Shown here: one piece after another, positions 8,774 through 16,400 of the stretch
How positions within the stretch are numbered: the first letter of the stretch is position 1
Layout: each line of letters starts with the position of its first letter
Assembly (NCBI RefSeq): GCF_003481825.1
Contig: NZ_QULW01000009.1
Coordinates: 62,001 to 126,000, forward strand
Length of the DNA: 64,000 nt
DNA from: Clostridium sp. OM02-18AC
Lineage (GTDB): Bacteria; Bacillota; Clostridia; Lachnospirales; Lachnospiraceae
Reading direction: 5' to 3'
The notes under the pieces: model-generated
The model's input: only the letters and a program-made list of their open reading frames with translations
Databases searched by the model: none
What the model was told of the DNA's origin: nothing
Translations under genes and position numbers: made by a program

Positions 8774-9481
8774 TTGAAATTGATGATATGTGATGATGAG
8801 AGTGTGATGTGCGAAAGCATCCAGCGGATGCTGGAACGTTTTTCGGAGGAATGCGGGATCAGACTGGATATCAAAATCTGCAGATCTGGTGAGGAATTGC
8901 TGGAACAGATGACCCCGGACTTTGATATTTTGTTTTTGGATATCCGAATGGGAAAGATATCCGGAATGGATGCTGCACGGAAAATCAGAGAAAAATATTC
9001 AGACATCTGCATGATCTTTGTTACAACCATGACGCAATATGCATTGGAGGGATATAAAGTTCACGCATTCGGTTTTTTGAAGAAGCCTTTGACGTATGCA
9101 CAGCTGAGGCTTCAGATGCTGGATGCAGTCCATATGTTAAAAAGCCGCAGGTCAGAATCCATTATGGTGAAGTCTGGAAATGATTCCTGGCGTCTGGACC
9201 TGAATAAGCTGTACTATATGGAAATTTACGGGCATGACATTCACGCAGTGTGTGCGGACCAGACTCTGACCTGTTACGGAAGTCTTTCCGAGTATGAAAA
9301 ACTTCTGGAAGAAAAAGGGTTCTGCCGGTGTCACAAGAGCTATCTTGTGAATCTGCGCTACATCCGCCAGATTGGGGCGACGCAGATTTTTATGACAGAT
9401 GGGAGTGTGATACCGGTAAGCAAATACCGGAAGAAAGAATTGTCAGAAGCTTTTGCACGCTGTATAGGAGGTAATATCTGA
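8774..9481 (+). CDS. LytTR-family response regulator (AgrA/VirR-like)
   Basis: The receiver domain begins LKLMICDDES (acidic pair) and has the phospho-acceptor Asp in ILFLDIRMGK. The C-terminal LytTR DNA-binding domain includes YMEIYGHDIHAV, FCRCHKSYLVNL and PVSKYRKKEL. LytTR regulators bind paired 9-bp repeats upstream of their targets. I place the start at TTG 8774 (AGAGGAA 9 nt upstream; TTG 8771 is also possible), because the promoter overlaps the longer version from ATG 8696. Its stop overlaps the kinase start by one base (TGATG). It is divergent from the hydrolase-permease operon, a likely target. Confidence 0.88.
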   Translation: MKLMICDDESVMCESIQRMLERFSEECGIRLDIKICRSGEELLEQMTPDFDILFLDIRMGKISGMDAARKIREKYSDICMIFVTTMTQYALEGYKVHAFGFLKKPLTYAQLRLQMLDAVHMLKSRRSESIMVKSGNDSWRLDLNKLYYMEIYGHDIHAVCADQTLTCYGSLSEYEKLLEEKGFCRCHKSYLVNLRYIRQIGATQIFMTDGSVIPVSKYRKKELSEAFARCIGGNI

Positions 9482-10845
9482 TGGATGTTCCGCAGCTGTT
9501 CCGTTATATGTTTGATCTTTTGATGATGTACTGGTTTTTTGTCCCTTTGAAAAAGAAAACGCAGGAGGATGTCCCTGGTAAAGAAAAGGAAAACCTGGTG
9601 CGGGAGATAGCCGGATATGGAAGTCTGCTGCTTCTTCTCCCGATTTATCTGTATGCCGGGAGCGGAAGTCTTTTTTCGATGCTTTGGCGTTTCCTGCTTC
9701 GTGTCCTTGTGTATTCGTGCTGGGTATTTGGGGCAAAAAGAACCGATTTTCGGTTAAGCCTGTATTTGGGAATTCTGTGCTGGCTGGCATTTACCAGTGA
9801 AAATAATATTTTTCTGACACCGCAGCTTTCCGGTTTACGATGGATCCGCCAGTCCCAGTCAGTCGGAAGTACGTTTGGAAATGTGGCAGAATTGCTACTG
9901 GAAGCAGGATTGATCACGCTGGTGAGCAGACTGGTCCCTTTGGCGGCCATTGAACGTGTGCCAAAAAGCAGGTGGATCCTTTCGGCAGCGCTGATCGGGT
10001 GTGCGCTTTATGTAAAAATGACCTTAAAGCTGCTTTCCATGGTGCCGAGTGGTCAATATCCGACGGAACTGACCAGTTATCCGATCCTGATGCAGCTGCT
10101 CAGCATTACTGCCATGATCCTGTTTGAACGTTACCTGTACAACCGGAAAATCCGTGAAGAGGTGAGGCTGAATGAGGCCATTAACCACTACCGTTATGAA
10201 AATGCAGTAGCGCATCTGAAAGCCGATGAAGATGTAAAACGCATTCATCACGATATGAAAAATCATCTGATCGTCCTCCAAAACCTGATCGACAGCAATG
10301 AGAATGCGGCAGCTTATGTGCAGAACCTGATGGAAGAAATCTCCGGATACGGAAATCTGGCAGAAACCGGCAATCCGCTGCTGAATGGTCTGATCTCCGA
10401 GAAAATCTATCAGGCATCGCGGTTTCAGATTGACATCAATGCGTGTTTTGATTTTTCAGAGGGAGATTTTATCGATGCGATGGATGTCTGTGCGATTTTT
10501 GGAAATGCATTGGATAATGCGATTGAGGCTTCCAAAAAAGTGAAAGATCCGGAAAAACGCAGCATTCTTGTGAAATGCGGCAGAATTTCCGGCAATCTGG
10601 TCATAACATTCCGAAACTATTTTGAAGGAGATTTAACATTAAAGGGAACACTTCCGGTCTCTTCCAAACAGGGGCATCTGCATGGCATTGGACTTAGCAG
10701 CATCCGCCGCTCCGTGGAGAAGTATGGAGGAAGTATGGCAGCGCAGTGTGATCCGTACCACAATTTTGTCCTGACGGTAGCGCTGCCGATCCCGGAAACA
10801 GAACAATTGCAAAAACCGCAAACATCAAAAAAGCCGCAATCATAA
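9481..10845 (+). CDS. GHKL sensor histidine kinase (AgrC-like)
   Basis: The 454-residue kinase has about six hydrophobic segments in its first ~220 residues, a phospho-acceptor block HHDMKNHLIVLQ near residue 256, and a GHKL ATPase domain with the N box GNALDNAIEA and a G-rich segment HGIGLSSIRR. This is the AgrC/VirS type, which usually reads small extracellular ligands through the membrane domain. The start follows AGGAGGT and overlaps the regulator stop by one base, so the pair is co-translated. No agrB- or agrD-like gene is nearby, so a peptide pheromone is not supported. The end of the gene overlaps a two-way terminator. Confidence 0.9.
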   Translation: MDVPQLFRYMFDLLMMYWFFVPLKKKTQEDVPGKEKENLVREIAGYGSLLLLLPIYLYAGSGSLFSMLWRFLLRVLVYSCWVFGAKRTDFRLSLYLGILCWLAFTSENNIFLTPQLSGLRWIRQSQSVGSTFGNVAELLLEAGLITLVSRLVPLAAIERVPKSRWILSAALIGCALYVKMTLKLLSMVPSGQYPTELTSYPILMQLLSITAMILFERYLYNRKIREEVRLNEAINHYRYENAVAHLKADEDVKRIHHDMKNHLIVLQNLIDSNENAAAYVQNLMEEISGYGNLAETGNPLLNGLISEKIYQASRFQIDINACFDFSEGDFIDAMDVCAIFGNALDNAIEASKKVKDPEKRSILVKCGRISGNLVITFRNYFEGDLTLKGTLPVSSKQGHLHGIGLSSIRRSVEKYGGSMAAQCDPYHNFVLTVALPIPETEQLQKPQTSKKPQS

Positions 10846-10862
10846 CCATGACTGCGGCTTTT
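10829..10862. terminator. Bidirectional terminator between convergent genes
   Basis: The stem AAAAGCCGCA / TGCGGCTTTT with a 14-base loop is flanked by A and T runs. It overlaps the last codons of the kinase and ends 5 bases before the amidohydrolase stop, serving both strands. Confidence 0.85.
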
Positions 10863-10867
10863 AAATT

Positions 10868-12265
10868 TTAAAAATCCCCCGGCTTTACGGAGTCCGGAAG
10901 CATGGAGCGATAGGTACGGCTTCCTTTTATGCGCTGGTAGTCAGCCTGGATGCATTCGCAAAGTTCCGGGCTGGAATAGAGCTGTTTCGCTGCGGCAAAC
11001 AGAATCCGCGCTGCATAGTGCATTCCCTTGTGTGCGAGCGGACTCTTGCCCTGTGCCACGATCTGCCAGGTGTGCAGGGCACAACCAGTGGCTTCGGCAG
11101 CTACGCTGATGAGCCCGGTAGGAACCTGCCAGCTTACATCGCCGACATCGGTGCTGCCAAGGTAGATGGTCTGGTCGGCAGGAAGAATCTCTGCATCAAT
11201 CGAAGTGTGGGCAGAAGCAGCTTCTTCTCGCATGGTCTGATCTATGGAAGCAGCGTCAGCGGTGCCGGACAGATCGGACAGCTCAGGCAACCGCATAAAC
11301 TTCGCTGCAACCGCATAATCTTCTTCGGTGTACTCTGGTTTTTCTGCTTCCTGCATCGCTTTCATCATGAGCGTTTCCATAGCCGGAGCCGATAATAAAT
11401 CTGCGTAGGCACTGACTGTCCGGTAAGAAACTTTCGTTCCGGTCATCAGTGCAGCACCCTTTGCCACATCGGTGACCCGGTCGTAAAGCTCTGCAACATA
11501 GGAACTTTGCGGTGCCCGCAGGGCATAGAGTAAGGTGGCGGAAGCAGGAACGATGTTCGGCGCGTCGCCGCCGTCATTTAAGTAGGCGTAATGCATGCGG
11601 GCATCACTTTTTACGTGTTCCCGCAGATAGTTGACACCCACGTTCATCAGTTCGCAGGCATCCAGCGCGGAGCGGCCAAGCTCCGGGTGGGCGGCAGCAT
11701 GGGCACTTTTGCCGGTGAAGTCGAAGATCACACGGATGTTAGCAAGTGCTTCTTTGATCAGTCCGGTTTTGGAACCAGGGTGCCAGGCAAGGGCAAAGTC
11801 CAGACCGTCAAAGCAGCCACTGCGGGTCAGGAAAGCTTTTCCGGCGCCGCCTTCCTCTGCCGGGCAGCCGTAATAGATCACGGTGCCGCTAAGTGATGTT
11901 TCTTCCAGCCAGTTTTTGATGAGGCAGGCAGCTTCCATGGTACCGGTGCCAAGCAGATTGTGCCCGCATCCGTGACCCGCTGCGCCGGGGCGGTCTGACT
12001 GGCGCTCACAGGCATTGGCTGTCTGGTTCATGCGGGGCAGGGCATCGTATTCGCCCAAAAGTCCGATCACGGGGTGACCGGAGCCGAAGCTTGCGGAAAA
12101 TGCGGTGGCGATGCCGCCAGGGTTTTTGGTTATCTGAAATCCCTGATCTTCCAGAAAATCTGCCTGCAGGGCGCTGGAGCGAAATTCCTGGTAACGGGTT
12201 TCTGCAAAGTCCCAGATCTGGTCGCTGATTGTTTCAAATTGCTGTTCAAACTGTTGTCTGTTCAT
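10868..12265 (-). CDS. M20-family amidohydrolase, AbgB-like (aminobenzoyl-glutamate utilisation type)
   Basis: This 465-residue metallopeptidase-fold enzyme has the M20D signature: GLLGEYDALP, GHGCGHN (metal ligands), CPAEEGGAG, and the dimerisation segment with GKSAHAAAHPELGRSALDA. A late LYALRAPQSSY region is typical of AbgB relatives. These enzymes cleave amide bonds such as p-aminobenzoyl-glutamate or N-acyl amino acids in the cytoplasm. The length matches AbgB (about 480). The start follows GGAGAAA. A minus-strand TATACT (12332-12337) with a weak TTCCAA upstream may be its promoter. It is convergent with the kinase and not in its operon. Confidence 0.9.
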   Translation of the reverse strand: MNRQQFEQQFETISDQIWDFAETRYQEFRSSALQADFLEDQGFQITKNPGGIATAFSASFGSGHPVIGLLGEYDALPRMNQTANACERQSDRPGAAGHGCGHNLLGTGTMEAACLIKNWLEETSLSGTVIYYGCPAEEGGAGKAFLTRSGCFDGLDFALAWHPGSKTGLIKEALANIRVIFDFTGKSAHAAAHPELGRSALDACELMNVGVNYLREHVKSDARMHYAYLNDGGDAPNIVPASATLLYALRAPQSSYVAELYDRVTDVAKGAALMTGTKVSYRTVSAYADLLSAPAMETLMMKAMQEAEKPEYTEEDYAVAAKFMRLPELSDLSGTADAASIDQTMREEAASAHTSIDAEILPADQTIYLGSTDVGDVSWQVPTGLISVAAEATGCALHTWQIVAQGKSPLAHKGMHYAARILFAAAKQLYSSPELCECIQADYQRIKGSRTYRSMLPDSVKPGDF

Positions 12266-12421
12266 GACGAGATTTCTCCATCTATTTATGCTTTTTCTTT
12301 TTATCTGAATTTGCTATGTTTTCTATGCCTTAGTATAACATTTCTAACCTGATTTTGGAATGAGATTCTATGGGAGACTCCAGTGTGAAAAATAAAATGA
12401 AAAAACTATAGTCATACGATA

Positions 12422-12450
12422 TTTACAAAAGTGATAAAAATTGCTACAAT
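12422..12450 (+). promoter_or_regulatory. Promoter of the XdhC-like gene
   Basis: TTTACA (12422-12427) and TACAAT (12445-12450) are 17 bp apart, about 55 bp before the start codon. GGAAAGGAG supplies the ribosome site. Confidence 0.6.
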
Positions 12451-12504
12451 AAAGCAATGATTTTAAAATAGTCAGATATAATACCGGAAAGGAGAAGAGA
12501 AAAG

Positions 12505-13557
12505 ATGGGGAGTAATGTATATGGGGAGCTTTTATCCGGACTTCAGTCAGAAAAACCGCAAATCCTTCTGACCAGACTTCATGAAGATGCAACGCTGGAA
12601 AAGCATATTTATGTGCCGGGACAGGAACCGGAAGAGGCCGAAGCATTGGCGCAGCAGGCAGCGTTTGAAAAGAAGGTGTGTATTTTGGGTTTTGAGCCGG
12701 GGCAGAGTGGCGAGAAATGGGTCGCAGAGCCTTTCTGCAAGGAAAACCGCATGCTGATCTTTGGCGGTGGTCATGTGTCCCTGGCACTTGCAGAGTTTGC
12801 GGCCCGAACCGGCTTTGACGTGACGGTAACCGATGACCGTCCAAGCTTTGCCAACCAGCTTCGTTTCCCAATGGCGAAGGAAGTACTTTGTATGGATTTT
12901 GATACCGCGATTGAAAAACTCGGTGTCAATGCTTCGGATTTTGTGGTTATCCTGACCCGTGGCCACCGTCATGACGGTGTCTGCCTGAGGGCACTTTCGA
13001 AACAGCCACAGACAGCATACCTGGGGATGATCGGTTCCAGAAAGCGCGTCCGCGAGTTAAAGGATACACTGGAAGAGGAGGGCATTGACCGGACCTGGCT
13101 GGACTGGATCCACACACCGGTAGGGCTGGATATCGGTGCGGTGACCCCGGAGGAGATCGCGGTGGCGATCCTTGCGGAAACCATTCAGGTAAAGCGGAAG
13201 CCAGAGAAAGAGGGAGACAGAAAGGTATCCCAGTCTGACATTGACATGGAGGTCATTCATGATCTGGCGGAACCGGACGAAAAGTTTGCGGACCAGAAAA
13301 AGGCAGTGATCACCATTTTAAGCAGCAAAGGCTCCACACCGAGAAAGGCGGGAGCCAAGATGATCGTTTATGAGACTGGCATGATCCAGGGAACCATCGG
13401 CGGCGGCTGTGCGGAGGCAAACCTGATGCAGCATGCCAGAGAGGTGATCCGTGACGGCATATACCAGATCCGGCATGTAGATATGACCGGAAAAGTGGCA
13501 GAAGAGGAAGGGATGGTCTGCGGTGGTGTGATGCAGGTGCTGATCGAGCGGGCGTGA
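12505..13557 (+). CDS. XdhC/CoxI-family molybdenum-hydroxylase maturation protein with an extra C-terminal CoxI domain
   Basis: XdhC-type proteins bind molybdenum cofactor and load it, sulfurated, into xanthine dehydrogenase-type enzymes. The middle of this 350-residue protein (about 80-225) is the XdhC Rossmann domain: MLIFGGGHVSLALAEF, VTVTDDRPSFANQ, VILTRGHRHD, YLGMIGSRKRV, GLDIGAVTPEEIAVAI. A canonical XdhC/CoxI domain with KGSTPRKAGAKM and GTIGGGCAEANL sits at the C-terminus (about 255-350) rather than at its usual N-terminal place. The first ~75 residues look like a degenerate CoxI-like segment. It is upstream of the molybdenum cofactor genes but separated by a hairpin cluster and a minus-strand gene. 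No hydroxylase structural gene is in the window. Confidence 0.88.
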   Translation: MGSNVYGELLSGLQSEKPQILLTRLHEDATLEKHIYVPGQEPEEAEALAQQAAFEKKVCILGFEPGQSGEKWVAEPFCKENRMLIFGGGHVSLALAEFAARTGFDVTVTDDRPSFANQLRFPMAKEVLCMDFDTAIEKLGVNASDFVVILTRGHRHDGVCLRALSKQPQTAYLGMIGSRKRVRELKDTLEEEGIDRTWLDWIHTPVGLDIGAVTPEEIAVAILAETIQVKRKPEKEGDRKVSQSDIDMEVIHDLAEPDEKFADQKKAVITILSSKGSTPRKAGAKMIVYETGMIQGTIGGGCAEANLMQHAREVIRDGIYQIRHVDMTGKVAEEEGMVCGGVMQVLIERA

Positions 13558-13580
13558 TTTTATCATGGAGGAAGCTGTTT

Positions 13581-13722
13581 TTTTATATGATAGGAAATTG
13601 CGTCCTATCATATAAAAACGCTCCGCGAGGAAGCGCACTCGGCGCAAAGGTAGATGGTTGCTGAAGCAACCATCTACCTTTGCGCCGAGTGCGCGAGAAT
13701 GTGCCAAGGCACATTCTTTTTT
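13581..13722 (+). repeat. Three consecutive stem-loops: intergenic palindromic element plus terminator
   Basis: Hairpin 1 (13581-13617) has a perfect 15-bp stem TTTTATATGATAGGA / TCCTATCATATAAAA. Hairpin 2 (13633-13694) has a perfect 30-bp stem with a 2-base GA loop, left arm 13633-13662, right arm 13665-13694. Hairpin 3 (13697-13716) has a 9-bp stem GAATGTGCC / GGCACATTC followed by TTTTTT, a standard terminator for the XdhC-like gene. Hairpin 2 is far longer than a terminator needs. A degenerate relative of its left arm occurs at 48503-48544, so this is probably a mobile or structural intergenic repeat. Confidence 0.8.
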
Positions 13723-13724
13723 GT

Positions 13725-14591
13725 TTATGGTTTCAGGATCACGGCGGTACCGTGCAGGTCACAGAGCGGAACCAGTAAAAGCGGAGTGGCGGTCTGTTCA
13801 TACTGGCGTACCGCCTCTTTGCAGCCGCGAAACTGTGTATTGTTGTAGTCGTGCAGCAGGATCATACCGCCGGAACTGAGCCTTGGATAAAAATACTGCA
13901 GTCCGGCCAGAATTGGCTCATACAGATCGGTGTCCAGACTGACTAACGCAAACTGTTTGTCCGGGAGTCCGCAGGTTGTTTCTGGAAAGTATCCGGGATA
14001 GAAAAGAGCCTGATTGGGAAACGGAAGCCGGCTTTTGACATAGTCGGTAGAGGTATCAGAAAAGTTCTGGATTTCCGCTCTGGAAAAACAGCGTTCTTTT
14101 TCGGTTTTCACATCTTTTTCGTCAAAGCCATGAAAGGTGTCGAACAGCAGCAATTCCCGTTCCGGAAATAAGGCATTTAACTGCCAGGCAATATCTCCGC
14201 GGTATACGCCAAGCTCGGCAATGCTTCCGGGAATCCTCTGCTCTGTGATTCGGTTTGCCATGCGGTGAAGCGTGGCACTCCGGATATCTAAAATCCGGGA
14301 GAGATCTGAAAGCTTTAAAAAGGAATTCTGATAGCCGGCCTGTATGGCCTGGTCCATCAGAGCCTGGGTGCGCGTCTCGTCGCTTATGGCAATGAGCATA
14401 AGGTCTGGCTGCAGCTTCGCTGCCTGCTCTACGGAAATGACTGGAACTTTTCCAAGTGCGGTAGAAAGACCGGTATTCCAAAGTGTCTGGTTGTTATCTC
14501 CAAATGCAAGGAGCTGGAACTGGTTTCGGTTGACCAGACCGACAAAAGAACGGCCAAACTGACCTGCACCGAGTATGATAAGTGTCTGCAT
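13725..14591 (-). CDS. TylF/MycF-type O-methyltransferase-like protein with N-terminal Rossmann segment
   Basis: The 288-residue protein starts with a nucleotide-binding-like segment (TLIILGAGQFGRSFVGLV). The C-terminal half follows the macrocin O-methyltransferase (TylF) family: SIAELGVYRGDIAW, LLLFDTFHGFDE, ALVSLDTDLYEP, GGMILLHDYNN. Such enzymes use S-adenosylmethionine and act on sugar hydroxyls of natural products or surface glycans. The substrate here is unknown. I chose ATG 14591, which has AGAGGAGA 5 nt upstream, over an upstream in-frame codon. It stands alone on the minus strand with its own promoter. Confidence 0.8.
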   Translation of the reverse strand: MQTLIILGAGQFGRSFVGLVNRNQFQLLAFGDNNQTLWNTGLSTALGKVPVISVEQAAKLQPDLMLIAISDETRTQALMDQAIQAGYQNSFLKLSDLSRILDIRSATLHRMANRITEQRIPGSIAELGVYRGDIAWQLNALFPERELLLFDTFHGFDEKDVKTEKERCFSRAEIQNFSDTSTDYVKSRLPFPNQALFYPGYFPETTCGLPDKQFALVSLDTDLYEPILAGLQYFYPRLSSGGMILLHDYNNTQFRGCKEAVRQYEQTATPLLLVPLCDLHGTAVILKP

Positions 14592-14621
14592 AGGATTCTC
14601 CTCTGTCAAAATGATATGTTT

Positions 14622-14651
14622 ATTATACAATACAATTTTTGAAAAAAGCAA
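14622..14651 (-). promoter_or_regulatory. Promoter of the methyltransferase gene
   Basis: On the minus strand TTGCTT (14646-14651) and TATAAT (14622-14627) are 18 bp apart, 30 bp before the start. Confidence 0.65.
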
Positions 14652-14672
14652 GAATGCATGACAGATAAAGGA

Positions 14673-14701
14673 TTGCTTTCACACAGAAAACAAGTTATAA
14701 T
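14673..14701 (+). promoter_or_regulatory. Promoter of the molybdenum cofactor operon
   Basis: TTGCTT (14673-14678) and TATAAT (14696-14701) are 17 bp apart. The transcript would start near 14708 and carry a leader of about 110 nt containing an imperfect hairpin (14712-14735) and the inverted repeat at 14747-14774. Confidence 0.65.
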
Positions 14702-14746
14702 ATTGACATTAACCGGCTTGTCTGTACAGGTCGGTCATTGTTTCGG

Positions 14747-14774
14747 ACCGTTATATATTAAAAAACATAACGGT
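14747..14774 (+). promoter_or_regulatory. ModE-box-like inverted repeat upstream of the molybdenum cofactor operon
   Basis: The site reads ACCGTTAT-N12-ATAACGGT with perfect 8-bp arms. The core CGTTATAT-N9-CATAACG matches, in both half-sites and spacing, my recollection of the Escherichia coli modA operator for the molybdate regulator ModE. A ModE-like regulator is encoded in the same block (21193-21588). The site lies about 40 bp downstream of the predicted transcription start, so it could act as a road-block or, as RNA, as a hairpin. Confidence 0.6.
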
Positions 14775-14816
14775 AGTTACTTTTATATTCACATGGAAAA
14801 TTTGGGGGACAAACAA

Positions 14817-15875
14817 ATGAAACTGATCAAAACCGTTGATGCAGAGGGGGCTGTTCTCTGCCATGATATCACGCAGATCATTCGTGGTGTGACCAAAGAT
14901 GCAGTGTTTCATAAGGGACATATCGTAACCAAAGAAGATATTCCGGTACTTTTAAGTGTTGGAAAGGATACCCTTTATGTATGGGAAAAGGAAGAGGGAA
15001 TGATGCATGAGAACGATGCAGCTGAGGTCCTTTGCGAACTCTGTAAAGGGGAGCACATGGACCGTTCCCAGCCGAAGGAAGGCAAGATTGAGCTGACTGC
15101 GGCCTGCGATGGTCTTTTGAAGATTGACGCAAAGGCATTAAAAGGGGTCAATGCCTTTGGACAGATGATGATCGCCACCCGCCATGGCAATTTTGCCGTG
15201 AAGAAAGGTGACAAGCTGGCGGGTACCCGTATCATTCCGCTGGTCATTGAAGAAGAAAAGATGAATGCGGTCAAGGCGCAGACGATGGAGCTGACTGGCG
15301 GAAAGCCGATTTTGGAACTGAAGCCGTTCCGCCATAAGAAGGTTGGCATTGTTACTACCGGAAACGAGGTATTCTATGGACGTATCCAGGACACGTTCAC
15401 CCCGGTGATCGTGGACAAGCTGTCCGAGTTTGATGCCGAGGTGACCGACCATGTGACCTGGGACGATGATGACAAGAAGGTAACGGCCAGCATTCTCGAC
15501 ATGATCGAAAAGGGAGCGGACATTGTTATCTGCACTGGCGGCATGAGTGTGGATCCGGATGACAAGACTCCGCTTGCGATCAAAAATACCGGAGCGCGCA
15601 TCGTGTCCTACGGTGCACCGGTACTTCCAGGCGCTATGTTTTTGCTGGCTTACTATGACCGCATGGAGCAGGGGAAGAACCGGAGAACCGTCATCATGGG
15701 GCTTCCGGGCTGCGTGATGTATGCAAAACGTACCATTTTTGATCTGGTACTTCCACGTGTCATGGCAGACGATGAGGTGACATCGGACGAGCTGGCAGCG
15801 CTCGGCATGGGCGGCTTATGCTTAAACTGCCCGGTCTGCACCTTCCCGAACTGCGGTTTTGGAAAGGGGTATTGA
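14817..15875 (+). CDS. MoeA/MogA-like molybdopterin-binding protein
   Basis: This 352-residue protein contains the MoCF_biosynth molybdopterin-binding domain: KVGIVTTGNEVFYGR, ICTGGMSVDPDD, VLPGAMFLLAYYD, VIMGLPGCVMYAKR. The N-terminal half (MKLIKTVDAEGAVLCHDIT...) is the clostridial type also found in MoeA-like proteins that insert molybdate into molybdopterin. It ends with a cysteine-rich tail, CLNCPVCTFPNCGFGKGY, which may bind metal. ATG 14817 follows TTTGGGGGAC; an in-frame ATG at 14658 would overlap the promoter and is rejected. One base separates its stop from the moaC start, so the genes form one operon. Confidence 0.85.
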   Translation: MKLIKTVDAEGAVLCHDITQIIRGVTKDAVFHKGHIVTKEDIPVLLSVGKDTLYVWEKEEGMMHENDAAEVLCELCKGEHMDRSQPKEGKIELTAACDGLLKIDAKALKGVNAFGQMMIATRHGNFAVKKGDKLAGTRIIPLVIEEEKMNAVKAQTMELTGGKPILELKPFRHKKVGIVTTGNEVFYGRIQDTFTPVIVDKLSEFDAEVTDHVTWDDDDKKVTASILDMIEKGADIVICTGGMSVDPDDKTPLAIKNTGARIVSYGAPVLPGAMFLLAYYDRMEQGKNRRTVIMGLPGCVMYAKRTIFDLVLPRVMADDEVTSDELAALGMGGLCLNCPVCTFPNCGFGKGY

Positions 15876-15876
15876 T

Positions 15877-16398
15877 ATGGAATTTACGCATTTTGATGAA
15901 CAGGGCAATGCCCGCATGGTGGATGTCACGGAAAAAGGCGAGACGGTCCGCGAGGCGGTTGCCAAAGGCCGCATCCGTGTGAGCGAGGAATGCTTTGGGA
16001 AGATCAAAGAAGGTACTATGGCCAAGGGGGATGTGCTTGGTGTGGCCCGGATTGCCGGGATCATGGGAGCCAAGCGCACTTCAGAGCTGATTCCGCTCTG
16101 CCATATCTTAAATCTGACCAAGCTGAACGTGGATTTTGTCATGTACCCGGAACGCTGCGAGATTGAGGCAGTCTGTACCGCCAAGACCACCGGAAAAACC
16201 GGTGTGGAGATGGAGGCGCTCACCGGTGTATCTGTGACGCTGCTTACCATTTATGATATGTGCAAGGCCGTGGATAAGACCATGGAGATCGGAGAAATCC
16301 ATCTGGCTGAGAAGACCGGAGGCAAGAGCGGTCACTTTGTAAACCCAAAAGAGCAGAAGGGGCACTTCGTGAATCTCCAAGAGCAGGGTGGTGAGTAA
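15877..16398 (+). CDS. moaC: Cyclic pyranopterin monophosphate synthase MoaC
   Basis: MoaC converts the MoaA product 3',8-cyclo-GTP into cyclic pyranopterin monophosphate in molybdenum cofactor synthesis. The family blocks are present: MVDVTEKGETVREAVAKG, GAKRTSELIPLCHILNLT, TTGKTGVEMEALTGVSV, MCKAVDKTMEI and EKTGGKSGHF. The protein has 173 residues, longer than the usual ~158, because the tail is extended by a short tandem repeat GHFVNPKEQK / GHFVNLQEQG. ATG 15877 starts one base after the previous stop (GGAAAGGGG upstream), and moaA follows two bases after the moaC stop. Confidence 0.96.
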   Translation: MEFTHFDEQGNARMVDVTEKGETVREAVAKGRIRVSEECFGKIKEGTMAKGDVLGVARIAGIMGAKRTSELIPLCHILNLTKLNVDFVMYPERCEIEAVCTAKTTGKTGVEMEALTGVSVTLLTIYDMCKAVDKTMEIGEIHLAEKTGGKSGHFVNPKEQKGHFVNLQEQGGE

Positions 16399-16400
16399 GT

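Noticed and set aside
8774..10845. agr-type quorum-sensing locus
   Set aside because: Regulator and kinase families fit, but no agrB-like peptidase or agrD-like peptide gene is found on either side.
13633..13694. CRISPR-like palindromic unit
   Set aside because: Single inverted repeat with a 2-base loop, no repeated unit-spacer pattern and no cas genes.
14708..14816. Possible Moco riboswitch in the leader of the cofactor operon
   Set aside because: Only one imperfect hairpin and the ModE-like dyad are visible; I could not match the known Moco motif.
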